Positions 17,793 to 27,855 of a stretch of DNA of 64,000 bases are shown here, one piece after another. The stretch spans positions 62,001 through 126,000 of the forward strand of contig JAKOXK010000081.1 of assembly GCA_029781035.1 (NCBI GenBank). Reading direction: 5' to 3'. This stretch comes from Armatimonadota bacterium (GTDB lineage: Bacteria > Armatimonadota > Fimbriimonadia > Fimbriimonadales > Fimbriimonadaceae). The notes under the pieces were generated by a model. It did no database searches. It saw nothing but the letters and a program-made list of their open reading frames with translations, and had not been told where the DNA came from. A program made the translations under genes and the position numbers. The first letter of the stretch is position 1; each line of letters starts with the position of its first letter.

Positions 17793-18472
17793 GCTCGGCG
17801 CTTCTTGCCTTAAGTGTCGGTCGCTGCCCCGGCCCTCGTCAGTCCTCCGGCTCCGGAGTCCAGGTGGGGCCGGTCCCCATGGCGGATCGGCCCACCTGCG
17901 CTCCGTCGGCCCGACCGTAGCCAAGCTGGTCGGCGCCCCACCAGGAGGACTGGCGTTCCGGCTTGCAGCGCTGGCTTGCCAGTCGAACATAATCTCCGTT
18001 TGGCACTGGGGCCGCAGATCCATCCGAACACGCGGTTCCTGGTGCCGCCCTCTTCAAACTGTCTCCTTCCTTCGCTCAATGCCATTTCGACCTTTGCGTG
18101 CACAACGCTTGTCTAGCCTCGGTCTGTCTGGCACTTGGCGGCCGTCTGGCGCGGCTTGGGGCTCTTCCCCGCTGTCTTGAGCCTCTTGTCCTTCGCCTTG
18201 GGCCGCCCCAGTGGCCCACCTTGTGGCCCAAGCCTCACAGCAAGCGCCCCAAGTGTCCCGCTGAGTGCGCCAAGCGTCAGACAAAGGCGTCCAAGTTCCA
18301 CAACAAGGGCGCCAAGTGTCACGCCGAGTGCCCCAAGCACGAGGAAAGGTGCGCCAAGTCCGTTGCCAGAGCGACCAAAATGGAGCGGCAAGAAGACAAT
18401 TAAGACACTTTTTTCGACTTTGGCACTAATGGTCCGCTTGTTAACGCCCAAGAACGAACAACAGGAGAAAAC
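17793..18472. other. Gene-poor region containing a 21-bp tandem repeat
   Basis: No convincing coding frame. Several overlapping ORFs on both strands (for example 18098..18403 plus and 18113..18451 minus) exist mainly because of the 21-bp repeat, which keeps all frames open. The first ~300 bases look like ordinary spacer. Confidence 0.5.
18222..18368. repeat. Seven-unit 21-bp tandem repeat
   Basis: Seven consecutive 21-base units share a core like AGTGCGCCAAGTGTCACRCMA, for example units at 18243, 18264, 18285, 18306, 18327 and 18348. The unit is a multiple of three, so it reads as a heptapeptide repeat either way: Lys/Cys-rich on plus (KCPAECA, KCHAECP) and LGALxVT-like on minus. The units are diverged, so it is not a recent expansion. 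Confidence 0.8.
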
Positions 18473-19438
18473 ATGCCGATCACAAGCGTTGCCAGTTGGC
18501 TACCGACAATTGACGAATTCATCCAGCATTGGACCGACGTGAACGCGGCCCTCAGCCCGGGTTCGCTTACGCTTCTTGGTGGCTACGGTCTGCCCACCTT
18601 GACCACCGACCGGGCGGACGTGGCGACCGCCATCACCGATGTGCAGACAAAGGACAACGCCACGCAAGTGGCCCGGGGCGACCGCGACGTCAAACGCGCA
18701 AGCGTGAGGCCGAGGTTCCCCCAGTTCCGCGCCGCCATCAATGGACAACTGCCCGGTTCGCGCTATCTGCCAGCGATCCCCAACACCCCCAACTTCCAAG
18801 ACTCACCGGGCAAATGGCGCGACGCGATGGACGACATGCAGAGCCTGTGGACGACCATCAACGCCAACACCCCGCCCATAGTGGGCTTCACGCCGCCGCT
18901 GCTGTTGGCTGGCGCCTACACAGTGGCGACGTACACGCTGGAAGTGGCCGGGCTCAAGACGGCCTTTACCACTTTGGAGGCAGCGGACCAGGCTGGCCAA
19001 TTGGCCCGTGCCCACCGGGACGAGGTTTTTGCGCCCGTCTATCAAAGACTTAAGCAATACCGGCAGGCCGTGATGGGGACTTTCCCCGCCGACGACCCGC
19101 TCGTCCTCTCGTTGCCACGCCTCTCGCCCGCGCCGGGGCACACGCCCAAAGCTGTCAACGTGAGCGCACAGTGGGACGCGGGACTTTTGAAGGCTAAGAT
19201 CGACTACACCGCCAGCGACGACGCCGACCTGGAAAAGTACGAACTGCGCGCCTGTTTTGGCGACAAGTACAGCACAGACCAGGAGCAAGTGATCGGTACG
19301 AACCTGCCTGGATCGCTCGAGTTCTTGACCGACGACGGCCTGGTGGCCACGGGATCGACTGTTTACTACAAGGTGTATGTGATGCTGACGACCGGACACG
19401 AGAAAGGCAGCAAGACGGTGAGCGTCACCCGACCTTGA
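18473..19438 (+). CDS. Hypothetical protein, possibly phage-derived
   Basis: MPITSVASWLPTIDEFIQHWTDVNAALSPG opens a 321-residue protein with two similar helical blocks (about 1-95 and 100-205: TKDNATQVARGDRDVKRASVRPRFPQFRAAINGQLPG versus ADQAGQLARAHRDEVFAPVYQRLKQYRQAVMGTFP), which look like an internal duplication. A fibronectin-like beta domain follows at about 225-321 (KAVNVSAQWDAGLLKAKIDYTASDDADLEKYELRAC). Upstream AGGAG (caggagaaaac) supports the start and a clear terminator follows. Its position next to a portal gene suggests phage ancestry, but no family is recognised. Confidence 0.6.
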   Translation: MPITSVASWLPTIDEFIQHWTDVNAALSPGSLTLLGGYGLPTLTTDRADVATAITDVQTKDNATQVARGDRDVKRASVRPRFPQFRAAINGQLPGSRYLPAIPNTPNFQDSPGKWRDAMDDMQSLWTTINANTPPIVGFTPPLLLAGAYTVATYTLEVAGLKTAFTTLEAADQAGQLARAHRDEVFAPVYQRLKQYRQAVMGTFPADDPLVLSLPRLSPAPGHTPKAVNVSAQWDAGLLKAKIDYTASDDADLEKYELRACFGDKYSTDQEQVIGTNLPGSLEFLTDDGLVATGSTVYYKVYVMLTTGHEKGSKTVSVTRP

Positions 19439-19475
19439 CGGCCAGCCAAGGAAGTTTCCCACCCCTCCAGCCAGT

Positions 19476-19503
19476 GGCCCGGCCCTCGCGCCGGGCCCGT
19501 TTT
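19476..19503 (+). terminator. Rho-independent terminator after the 18473 gene
   Basis: Stem GGCCCGG / CCGGGCC with an 8-base loop followed by CGTTTT. Confidence 0.8.
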
Positions 19504-19708
19504 CTTATGTTGGAAGGCAACAGCACACAGTTGCGCGGCGTCATTAAGGAAAAGAGCAGAGCGCTCCATCGGTGACCGCTCGGACCGTTCGCAATGCGCA
19601 GGATCGGCGGACGGTAGAGACTAAGGTGGCACGGCAGGGTCGAACCGCAATGACGCGATTAATGGCTTGATTGGAGTGGCGCGTCTACGCGTGTTCGTTT
19701 GTTCCTCG

Positions 19709-19736
19709 GCCCGGCGGCAACCCGCCGGGCTCTTTT
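19709..19736 (+). terminator. Second terminator hairpin of the spacer
   Basis: Stem GCCCGGCGG / CCGCCGGGC with a 4-base loop followed by TCTTTT. Confidence 0.8.
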
Positions 19737-19948
19737 CGGTTCATCCAGTTTGGTGGCGAACGGGCCGCTCAATTGGGGCGTAGGAACATCTATGCCCTAG
19801 GGTCCCTAGGCCTGAACCCGTCGGATCCACGTTACCGCATGGACCGGCCCACTTACAGTTCGGCAACAGCCCCGGGGCGCGATCGCCAGTGCGCGATGAA
19901 CGCTCGCTCAAGAACATTAATTGTGTTTCGCAGGAAAGTTGCCTCACC

Positions 19949-19977
19949 GCCCGGCCTGTAGCCGGGCGCTTTCTTTT
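19949..19977 (+). terminator. Third terminator hairpin of the spacer
   Basis: Stem GCCCGGC / GCCGGGC with a 5-base loop followed by GCTTTCTTTT. Core nearly the same as the other two. Confidence 0.75.
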
Positions 19978-20136
19978 GTTTCGGGCGCGGGCACCGTGTG
20001 AAGGCCGATCAGCTGGCGGGCAGCGACTAATTGCGAGCATAGGGCTCATAAGTCTTATCGGGCCTCTCCCTTTTGGCAGGTTGACTTTGTTTCTCCCAGG
20101 GGCCTTCAGTGGCTGGGCACGGGCCCAACCTTTACC

Positions 20137-21213
20137 ATGCGCCTCTTCACAAAACGATCCAAGAACACCGCCGAACAGGCGCCGCAGCTCACCTTGTGGG
20201 ACCGCAACGCTTTTGCCTTGCCAGGGAGTCGCTTCGGGCTCTTGAGTTACCAAACATACGACGAGATGCAGAAAGACTCGATGGTCCAGACGGCGCTGAC
20301 CTTGAAGCGCCTCGCTGTACTGGCGAGCGACTACGAAGTATCACCGGCGTCTCCCTCTCCTGAGGCCCAGCGGAAGGCGGATTTTGTCCGGGAGGCCCTG
20401 AGCGCGATGGAGGGTAGCCCGATCGACGTCCTGACCCATGCGATGGACGCGTTTGCCAAAGGATGGTCCGTCCAGGAGTCGGTCTACGAGGCGCGAGGCG
20501 GCCGACTGTGGCTCAAGGCAGTACGGCCCAAGGATCCGTCGCTCTTTGGCCTCCAGGTGGATCGGTTTGGCCGCCTGGAGGGACTGACCCTGCAGGTGCC
20601 CGGCGAGACCGAAGTTGCCCTGCCACGCGGCAAGTTCGTGGTCTACATGCACCAGCGTTCCTACGCTCAACCCAAGGGGAGGAGCGATTTGGACGCCGCG
20701 CACCGGCACTGGCAGGCCAAGCAGTCCCTCCTGGCGGCTTGGCGGCTGCATCTGGAGAAGTTCGCCATGCCCACCGTGCTCGGGAAGTACGAACGGGGCT
20801 TGCCGGCCGATGAACAGACGGCCATCCTCAGGGCGTTGCAGGACATCCAGAACAACACAGCGGTCGTGTACCCGAGCGAGATCGACGTCTCGCTCCTCGG
20901 TGGCCAGCGCGACCCGTCGACCGGGTTTCTGGACGCGATCGACTTTCACAACCGAGAGATCGCCCGGTCGGTGTTGGGACAGACCTTGACGACGGACGAG
21001 GGTCGGCGCGTAGGTTCTCTAGCACTGGGAAAAGTCCACCTTCAGATCCTTCTGCTTCAAGTGAACGCGATCCGGCGCGACCTGGCCGAGACAGTCATGA
21101 CCGAGCAGCTGATCCGGCCTTTGGTCGAGGCCAACTTCGGGCCCGGCATGATCCCGAAGTTCGCCTTCAAGGAGGCGGCCGTGAGCGCGTTCACGACTGG
21201 CGAGCTGAAGTGA
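20137..21213 (+). CDS. Mu gp29-like (DUF935) phage portal protein, solitary and short
   Basis: SYQTYDEMQKDSMVQTALTLKRLAVLASDYEVSPAS, DAFAKGWSVQESVYEARGGRLWLKAVRPKDPSLFGLQVDRFGRL and AWRLHLEKFAMPTVLGKYERG match the DUF935 portal family that forms the DNA entry ring in Mu-type heads. It is 358 residues, shorter than the roughly 450-520 usual, yet open throughout. No terminase, protease or capsid gene is adjacent; clpC follows on the right. It is either a remnant or a protein retained for another purpose. No clear ribosome-binding site precedes this ATG, so the start is uncertain. Confidence 0.75.
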   Translation: MRLFTKRSKNTAEQAPQLTLWDRNAFALPGSRFGLLSYQTYDEMQKDSMVQTALTLKRLAVLASDYEVSPASPSPEAQRKADFVREALSAMEGSPIDVLTHAMDAFAKGWSVQESVYEARGGRLWLKAVRPKDPSLFGLQVDRFGRLEGLTLQVPGETEVALPRGKFVVYMHQRSYAQPKGRSDLDAAHRHWQAKQSLLAAWRLHLEKFAMPTVLGKYERGLPADEQTAILRALQDIQNNTAVVYPSEIDVSLLGGQRDPSTGFLDAIDFHNREIARSVLGQTLTTDEGRRVGSLALGKVHLQILLLQVNAIRRDLAETVMTEQLIRPLVEANFGPGMIPKFAFKEAAVSAFTTGELK

Positions 21214-21642
21214 ACTGAAGTCCCCCCCGGTACACCGAGGTCATGTGAAGGATAGGCCCGCCAGCACAGTGAACCCGGCTTCAGACCGATTGACGGGCTG
21301 GATCTGAGTCTTTATCGGGGTGCTCGGCATGGCAGGGCTGGGACAGTCGAGAGGCCCAGAGTCCAGGTACGAAGGGGTGTTTTTCGCCCCAAGCGGAACA
21401 TCAGATGCCTCTCATCTGTCAACTTTCCCGTCCCAGCGACCGACTTAACACCATAGGCCGAAAGCCAGGGACGTGGAGACCATTCGGGCACCTGAAATGA
21501 TGTCCGGGCGTCTACACAAGCGTGGACATCGCCAGACCCAGCAAGGTGACGGGTTTGCGAGGTACCACAAGGAAAGCCGAGGCGTCCGCCGGGCTGGATC
21601 GTCCAGCCGGCCCCGACCAAAGCAAAAGGAAAGAACGCGAAC
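21214..21642. other. Spacer upstream of clpC
   Basis: No supported gene. It contains a hairpin at about 21377 (GGGGTG-TTTTT-CGCCCC) and a GGCTGGATCGTCCAGCC hairpin near 21592, shortly before clpC. The clpC promoter is presumably here, but I could not identify it. Confidence 0.4.
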
Positions 21643-24144
21643 ATGTGGCAACGCTTTACTGAGCGTGCGAGAAAAGTGGTCTTCTTCGCACAAGAGGAAG
21701 CCCAGAAGTTTGGTGAGGGCTATGTCAGCACCGAACACCTTCTCTTGGGTCTGGTGCGCGAGACCGATTCGGTCGCGGCCCGGGTCTTGGAGCGGCTGGG
21801 CGTCAGCCTGAGCCGGATCCGCGCGGAGGTTGAGAAACAGTTGCCGCGAGGCGAGGCGAGGCAGAGTCAAGACATGACCCTGACGCCGCGCGCGAAAAGG
21901 GTGATCGATCTGGCCTATGACGAGGCCCGTAACCTCAACAACAACTACATCGGCACGGAACACCTGCTGCTCGGCCTCATCCGCGAGGGTGACGGCCTTG
22001 CTGGTCGGGTCTTGGCCAAGTTGGGTGTCGAGTTGGAGAAGGCGCGTCGCGAGGTCATGGCCCTGCAGGACAATGAAACGCAGAGCCGCAGCACGTCGGC
22101 CCGCCCCGGTGCGGGCGGAGGACAGGTCAAGACCCAAACCCTGGACGAATTCGGACGCGACCTGACGGACCTTGCCCGCGAAGGAAAGCTGGATCCGGTC
22201 GTCGGTCGCCAACAAGAGATCGAGCGCGTCATGCAGATCTTGACGCGCCGGACAAAGAACAATCCGTGCCTCGTCGGCGAACCCGGTGTCGGTAAGACGG
22301 CCATAGCAGAAGGACTGGCCCTCCGCATCGTGAGCGGCGACATCCCAGACCTCTTGAAGAACAAGAGACTGGTCGCCTTGGATCTCGCTGGACTCGTCGC
22401 TGGAACCAAGTACCGGGGCGAGTTCGAGGAACGGATGAAGAAGGTGATGGAGGAGGTGCGCCGGGCCGAGGGTCAGGTCATCCTCTTCATTGACGAACTC
22501 CACACCTTGGTGGGAGCCGGTGCCGCTGAGGGCGCCATCGATGCCAGCAACATCATGAAACCAGCGCTGGCTCGTGGTGAGCTTCAGTGCATCGGCGCGA
22601 CCACGCAAGACGAGTTCCGCAAGTACATCGAACGCGACGCCGCCCTGGAGCGCCGCTTCCAGATGGTCAAAGTGCGCGAGCCTAACGAAGAGGAGGCCGT
22701 AGACATCCTCAAGGGTCTCCGCGAGCGCTACGAAGCCCACCACGATGTTGAGATCACGGATACGGCGATCATGAGCGCCGTCCAGCTCAGTCAGCGGTAC
22801 ATCACCGACCGCACCCTGCCGGACAAAGCCATCGACTTGATCGACGAGGCTGCCTCCCGTGTCCGGCTGCAACAGAGCCTGCCGCCCTCCGACGTCCGGG
22901 CGGACAAAGTCAAGCTCAACAAGATGAGGTCCGAGCTTGAACACGCACGGCGCCACGAACCCGATGCTGATGCCACGCACGAGCTTGAGAAGAGAATCGA
23001 CGAACTGGAGGACAGCATCGCGGGCCGTGAAGAGGACTGGGCTGCCCAAGAGAAGCCAAAAGCGATCGTGGATGAGGAACAGATCGCGAGCATCGTACAG
23101 AGCTGGACGGGCATTCCGGTCAGCAAGCTGGTAGAAGGCGAGTCTCAGAAGCTTCTGCGCATGGAGGACGACCTCCACAAGCGCATCATCGGTCAGTCCG
23201 ACGCGGTCACGGCTGTCTCCCGAGCGATTCGCCGTGCACGCAGTGGCCTCAAGGATCCGAAGCGCCCGATCGCGAGCTTTATGTTCCTCGGCCCGACCGG
23301 AGTCGGCAAGACCGAGCTTGCCAAAGCGCTAGCCGAGTACCTGTACGAGAAGGAGTCGAACATCGTCCGTATCGACATGTCCGAGTACATGGAGCGGTTC
23401 GCGGTCAGCCGGCTCGTCGGCGCGCCACCGGGATACGTTGGGTACGACGAGGGCGGCCAGTTGACCGAGCAGGTCCGCAGGAACCCGTATTGCGTCGTGC
23501 TCCTTGACGAGATCGAAAAAGCGCACCCCGAGGTCTTCAACATCCTGCTCCAGGTCATGGAAGACGGTCAGTTGACCGACAGCCAGGGTCGAACCGTGGA
23601 CTTCAGGAACACGATCATCATCATGACGTCCAACGTCGGCGTCCGTCCAATCGAGTTTGAAAAGGGCCTTGGGTTCCGCGAGACCTCGATGGACATCAAC
23701 GATCCTAAGACGTACGAGACCATGAAGACGAAGATGCTCGAAGAGATGAAGAAGCTCTTCCGGCCCGAGTTCCTCAACCGCGTCGACGAAGTCATCGTCT
23801 TCCAGCACCTGAAGAAGGAAGAAATCCTCCAGATCGCCGACCTCTATTTGGTCCGGGTCAACAAGCAGGCTGCAGACATCGGCATCACGCTAGAGCTCAG
23901 CGATCAGGTGAAGGAACTTCTCGTCAACAAGGGCTACGATCCCAACCTGGGAGCCAGGCCATTGCGGCGCGCCGTTCAAAGGTACATCGAAGACCCGCTC
24001 AGCGAAGAGCTGCTGTTGAACGTCTTCCAACCGGGGGACGTGATCGTCGCCGAGGTCGAAGAAGGCACCGAGGACAAGATCGTCTTCAACAAGAAGTCGG
24101 GCGGCAGCGGCGGAACAAAGGAAAAGGTCCTCGTCAAGAACTAG
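21643..24144 (+). CDS. clpC: ATP-dependent Clp protease ATP-binding subunit ClpC
   Basis: Hexameric AAA+ unfoldase that feeds ClpP. It shows the N-terminal double repeat ([40 protein letters not shown] and a second [19 protein letters not shown]), D1 Walker [14 protein letters not shown], Walker [16 protein letters not shown], a middle domain, D2 Walker [19 protein letters not shown] and [13 protein letters not shown]. An LGFR-type ClpP loop is expected near GLGFRETSM. At 833 residues it is full length. No ctsR or mcsB neighbours, so control differs from Bacillus. AAAGGA precedes the ATG. Confidence 0.95.
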   Translation: MWQRFTERARKVVFFAQEEAQKFGEGYVSTEHLLLGLVRETDSVAARVLERLGVSLSRIRAEVEKQLPRGEARQSQDMTLTPRAKRVIDLAYDEARNLNNNYIGTEHLLLGLIREGDGLAGRVLAKLGVELEKARREVMALQDNETQSRSTSARPGAGGGQVKTQTLDEFGRDLTDLAREGKLDPVVGRQQEIERVMQILTRRTKNNPCLVGEPGVGKTAIAEGLALRIVSGDIPDLLKNKRLVALDLAGLVAGTKYRGEFEERMKKVMEEVRRAEGQVILFIDELHTLVGAGAAEGAIDASNIMKPALARGELQCIGATTQDEFRKYIERDAALERRFQMVKVREPNEEEAVDILKGLRERYEAHHDVEITDTAIMSAVQLSQRYITDRTLPDKAIDLIDEAASRVRLQQSLPPSDVRADKVKLNKMRSELEHARRHEPDADATHELEKRIDELEDSIAGREEDWAAQEKPKAIVDEEQIASIVQSWTGIPVSKLVEGESQKLLRMEDDLHKRIIGQSDAVTAVSRAIRRARSGLKDPKRPIASFMFLGPTGVGKTELAKALAEYLYEKESNIVRIDMSEYMERFAVSRLVGAPPGYVGYDEGGQLTEQVRRNPYCVVLLDEIEKAHPEVFNILLQVMEDGQLTDSQGRTVDFRNTIIIMTSNVGVRPIEFEKGLGFRETSMDINDPKTYETMKTKMLEEMKKLFRPEFLNRVDEVIVFQHLKKEEILQIADLYLVRVNKQAADIGITLELSDQVKELLVNKGYDPNLGARPLRRAVQRYIEDPLSEELLLNVFQPGDVIVAEVEEGTEDKIVFNKKSGGSGGTKEKVLVKN

Positions 24145-24254
24145 CTGCTCCACCGCTCTGCATGAGGCCACCAGGTCCTGTCGGACTGGTGGCCTTACAG
24201 TGCCTGGCAACGCACTGTGACTCAGGTGCCGAGGCTTCATGTATAGTGGAAGGG

Positions 24255-25280
24255 ATGCGAAACAGCTCGCAGTCACAGCGGGCGACGTTGGCTGACGTGG
24301 CCCGGGAAGCTGGAGTGTCCATGCAGACTGCTTCGCAAGTCTTGGCCCGTTCCGAGACCGTACGCCTCGGGCCGGAGACGCGCCAAAAGGTCGAAGAGGC
24401 GGCACAAATGGTTGGATATCAGCCGAACCGATTGGCTCAAGCGATGCGGAGCGGCAGGACCAACGTGATCTCACTCTGGATGCCGGTGGACCGTCCGACG
24501 ATTACCTTCCTTCGCGTGTTGAACGCGGTAAGTCACAAAGTCCGAGAGTCGGGATACGACCTGATGGTCGTCGGGCTCGACTCCTCTGTCGCCTACGGCT
24601 CGGAAGCCCGTGTCCCCCAACAATGGCCCGCAGACGGACTGATCAGCTTTGATGCCGGAAGAGCCATCGGGGAGTTCAGGAAGTGCCCTGCGAACACGTC
24701 GATCCCCTTGGTCGTCATCGGGCTCGAGCAGTTCGAACACGCCGATACGGTCGGATGGGACGTCCGTGGTGCTGCCCACGAAGTGACCCTCAGACTCGTG
24801 AACTCGGGCTGTCGCCGGATCGTCCACGTGACGCCCCAATGGGTACTGGACGGTTTCCCACTGGAACAGAGGCGGCGTGGCTACTCCGAGGCGATGACGG
24901 AGTGCGGTCTCGAGGCAGTCTTTCTCGGAGTTGCCGATGAAACCGCGTCAGCAACCGAACAAGCCGTCAACCGGGCCCTCGACGGTCAGCCAGCACCGGA
25001 AGCCTTTTTCTGCTTCACCGACCAGATCGCGGTCGGTACTCTGCGTGCCCTGAGGACGTCCGGGGTCTCGGTGCCCGACCCTTGTCAGGTGTGGGGCTAT
25101 GGCAACTATCCGGAGGCCGCCGACCACTCGACCCCCGTCTCTACGATCGAGATTCCGCACACGGCTCTCGTAGACCAAGCCTGGAAGTGGTTGCTGGAGC
25201 GGATCGACAAACCCAAGCGTCCTGCGCGGTTCGTAAACATTCCGATACCGATCATCGAGCGGGCTTCGACTCTGAAGTGA
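24255..25280 (+). CDS. LacI-family transcriptional regulator
   Basis: ATLADVAREAGVSMQTASQVLARSETVRLGPETRQKVEEAAQMVGYQPNRLAQAMRSG is the LacI helix-turn-helix and hinge. Here the recognition helix reads QTASQVLAR instead of the usual xTVSRVLNx. The rest is a periplasmic-binding-protein-like sensor domain ending ASTLK. I used ATG 24255; the track start adds 31 residues. The ligand cannot be read from context, since the next gene is convergent. It probably controls sugar or other catabolic genes elsewhere. Confidence 0.88.
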   Translation: MRNSSQSQRATLADVAREAGVSMQTASQVLARSETVRLGPETRQKVEEAAQMVGYQPNRLAQAMRSGRTNVISLWMPVDRPTITFLRVLNAVSHKVRESGYDLMVVGLDSSVAYGSEARVPQQWPADGLISFDAGRAIGEFRKCPANTSIPLVVIGLEQFEHADTVGWDVRGAAHEVTLRLVNSGCRRIVHVTPQWVLDGFPLEQRRRGYSEAMTECGLEAVFLGVADETASATEQAVNRALDGQPAPEAFFCFTDQIAVGTLRALRTSGVSVPDPCQVWGYGNYPEAADHSTPVSTIEIPHTALVDQAWKWLLERIDKPKRPARFVNIPIPIIERASTLK

Positions 25281-25295
25281 CCAGTACAGACCGTC

Positions 25296-27809
25296 TCAAT
25301 CGTCTGTGTCGATCTGACCCGGTTGCTCGCCTGGGCGCCCAGGGTACGGTCTGGATCCCTTGTAGATCGAGTACCAAACGATCCGGTTCAGCCAATAGAA
25401 GTCTGCTCGGTCCATCGACGACCAGTCGAGCGACGCGGAGATGTCGTACCAGTACTTCCCTTCTGCCGAGAGTTTGTCGCGGCTCGGGTTGTGCTCGCCA
25501 AGCGGCACATTGTTCTTGGCCACGTCGTACGGTGTCATGTCGGGAGCGTCGGTAAAGCACTCGGTGAAGGGACGGGCGATCGTGTCGAACTTGGTCATCG
25601 GCTTGATGCCGAGCATGGTTTCGATCGACTTCAGAATGGTGAGTTGGGTCGCAAACCCGCTGTTGACGACGCCTCGCCGTGAGTAGGGAGAGACAACGAG
25701 GCACAGGGTTCTGTGACCGTCCACATGATCGGGCCCGCTCTGGGAGTCGTCTTCGGTGACGAAGATGCAGGTGTCCTTCCACGCCTGCGAGTGGGAAACG
25801 AGGTCCACGATCCGCCCCAGCGCCAAGTCGTTGTCCGCCATCATGCTCCTGGGAGTCGGATAAGCGGGATTCGCTCCTTCACTGTGGTCGCTTGGGAGAC
25901 TCATGACCATGAGGTTCGGGAGCTTGCCTTGGCTCAGGTAGCTCTTGAACTCCTTTTCGAACACGTCCACCCGGCTCTGGTCGCTTTGGATCAAGGGCCA
26001 ATAGTGGTAGTCAGGGCACAGGATCGGCTTCAGAGAGTTGACACGCGTATGGGCCTTATAGTGGAACAGGTTTCGGCCCGACTGGCGGTCGTCCCAAGCT
26101 TCGAACCAGTCCTTTGGCGGTCGTGGCTCATAGGTCGCCTGTGAATCGCCGGCCCACTCGCCATACACCCGAACCGACTTGTGCGCTTTGATCGCAGCGT
26201 CCCAGATCCGGCCCGTGCTGTTGAGCGCCATAGCGTCCTCGCCGTCGTCCGGGTAGGTTCGCGAATAACCGACATAGAAGTGCTCCAAATACTCGTTGGC
26301 CATGGCTTGGTCGCACCACTGGTGGCCGTCGGCGCTGTTGGTTCCACAGGTATAGGCGTTGTCGAAGAGCCCAAACGTCCGGGCTATCTTCCGATGGTTC
26401 GGCATGACGGTCTCGCCGAGGGAGCAAAGCGAAGGTTCACCGTCGCCTTCCGGCATGTCACCAAATATGTCGTCGTATGTATGGTTCTCCTTGATGATGT
26501 AGATCACGTGCTTGATCGCACCGTGATAAACCTTGAGGTCGGACTGGTAAGCCCTTTCAGGCTCATTCCACGAATCCAGTTCCGCTACTTTGTCAGAGTC
26601 CGCCGACAGGTCGCTCGACAAATCAAGCACGCTGACAGTCCCCTGAAAATCGTGTGTGTTCCTGTACTTGCTCCCCTTCAGGGCGTTCTTCACCGATCCG
26701 TTGCCTTTGGTGTTCACGACATAGGCCGTCAGCCCGTCTGGAGTCACCCTGACTCCAGTCGGGTAGAAACCGGCTGGCCGATATCCCGCAACAACCCCTT
26801 TCTTGAGGTCGATCTCGCACAGGGCGTTGTCGCCGCCGTTGCACGAATAGAGCCTGTCATTGCGCACGGCCAGCTCGTTCGGCATGGCTCCGATGATCCG
26901 CCTTCCTTGGAACCGGAATTCGATCGTGCGCGACACCCTTTTTGTCGTCAGGTCGATCTCGCTTATGGAATCGCTCATCGCATTGGCGACGTATGCCCGT
27001 TGACCGGCCACAGCGATGCCGGTCGGATGAATCCCCACGGGAACCACCGTCGTCTGCCCACCGCTGATTGGGATCAGCGAAACAGTGCCCGTCGCGGCAC
27101 TGCCTTCTTGGTTGACCTTGACCTCTTGATCCACGCTCAGATCGCGAAGATCTCCCGATTTGGGCGGCTCGCCTCCCCAGTTCGAGACGATCAGTTCGGA
27201 CTCGTCCGGCGTCAGTTTGGCCGTGAACGGAATGTTCTGCGTCGCGAACTCGCGTGTCCGTTTGTTGGCCTGAAGGTCAACCTCCACGACCGCGTTGAGG
27301 CTGGCGCAGGCGACGTAAGCTTTGGCGCTGTCGTGTGTGACGCAAAGTCCACCGGGGACAGGATTCGTCTTGTCGCCTGGCCGGCGCAGGTCAATCTTGG
27401 AGTCCAAGGTGAGACGCTCGTTTGAATAGCGGAGCGCGAGGAGGAAGCCGTTCTCCAAGCTGACAAAGAGCCTGGATCCGTCCTGAGCCCAGGCCACTCC
27501 ATGGAACCCAGCGGACGCACCGAGGTCGATGTCGGTGTCTGGGATCATCGCCGCACCCTTGACGAGAAAGACCTTGCTCTTGGCGACAACCGCCAGGATC
27601 TTGCCGTCAGGTCGTAACGCGATGTCGCTGAGCCTCTGGTCGAACGCGATCGTCCCTGGAAGGATCTGCTGGCCAGTGGAGACGACAAAGCCACCGTCAG
27701 GCTGATGACCGACCATGCGCTTGAGCGGGCTAAATGGACTCGCGACCCAGCCGACAAGGGCGAAGCCGATCAACGTATAGAGTCCGAGGCGCACACGGTC
27801 GCGAGCCAT
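25296..27809 (-). CDS. Beta-propeller protein with C-terminal phosphoesterase domain
   Basis: An N-terminal membrane segment (RVRLGLYTLIGFALVGWVASPF) suggests anchoring or export. Residues about 40-420 are YVTN-type propeller repeats (DIALRPDGKILAVVAKSKVFLV, GIAVAGQRAYVANAMSDSISEIDLTTKRV, GVRVTPDGLTAYVVNTKGNG). The last ~400 match the phosphoesterase family (VIYIIKENHTYDDIFGDM, NAYTCGTNSADGHQW, TCIFVTEDDSQSGPDHVDGHRTLCLVVSPYSRRG), with metal-ligand-like Glu, Asn, Asp and His present. Substrate unknown; acid phosphatase or phospholipase C-like are both possible. ATG 27809 and 27827 are alternative starts. Confidence 0.8.
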   Translation of the reverse strand: MARDRVRLGLYTLIGFALVGWVASPFSPLKRMVGHQPDGGFVVSTGQQILPGTIAFDQRLSDIALRPDGKILAVVAKSKVFLVKGAAMIPDTDIDLGASAGFHGVAWAQDGSRLFVSLENGFLLALRYSNERLTLDSKIDLRRPGDKTNPVPGGLCVTHDSAKAYVACASLNAVVEVDLQANKRTREFATQNIPFTAKLTPDESELIVSNWGGEPPKSGDLRDLSVDQEVKVNQEGSAATGTVSLIPISGGQTTVVPVGIHPTGIAVAGQRAYVANAMSDSISEIDLTTKRVSRTIEFRFQGRRIIGAMPNELAVRNDRLYSCNGGDNALCEIDLKKGVVAGYRPAGFYPTGVRVTPDGLTAYVVNTKGNGSVKNALKGSKYRNTHDFQGTVSVLDLSSDLSADSDKVAELDSWNEPERAYQSDLKVYHGAIKHVIYIIKENHTYDDIFGDMPEGDGEPSLCSLGETVMPNHRKIARTFGLFDNAYTCGTNSADGHQWCDQAMANEYLEHFYVGYSRTYPDDGEDAMALNSTGRIWDAAIKAHKSVRVYGEWAGDSQATYEPRPPKDWFEAWDDRQSGRNLFHYKAHTRVNSLKPILCPDYHYWPLIQSDQSRVDVFEKEFKSYLSQGKLPNLMVMSLPSDHSEGANPAYPTPRSMMADNDLALGRIVDLVSHSQAWKDTCIFVTEDDSQSGPDHVDGHRTLCLVVSPYSRRGVVNSGFATQLTILKSIETMLGIKPMTKFDTIARPFTECFTDAPDMTPYDVAKNNVPLGEHNPSRDKLSAEGKYWYDISASLDWSSMDRADFYWLNRIVWYSIYKGSRPYPGRPGEQPGQIDTDD

Positions 27810-27855
27810 GCCCTTACGATACGGCATTGCTCGGGGGCTTGTCTAGAGACAACGG

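Larger units (their letters stand above)
19504..20136. other. Non-coding spacer with two further terminators, candidate small-RNA region
   Basis: No ORF here has coding character. Two terminator hairpins with plus orientation split the spacer into pieces of roughly 230 bases each, consistent with one or two short plus-strand transcripts, though no promoter was confidently identified. Confidence 0.4.

Noticed and set aside
18222-18368. 21-bp repeat considered as a CRISPR array
   Set aside because: Units are contiguous with no spacers and are diverged; no cas genes.
20137-21213. Intact prophage around the portal gene
   Set aside because: No terminase, capsid, tail or integrase genes; core genes on both sides.
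21445-23178. 577-residue minus-strand ORF opposite clpC
   Set aside because: Long only because GC-rich coding DNA leaves the opposite frame open; clpC on plus is certain.
26181-27425. 414-residue plus-strand ORF opposite the propeller-phosphoesterase gene
   Set aside because: Shadow frame with no recognisable domain.
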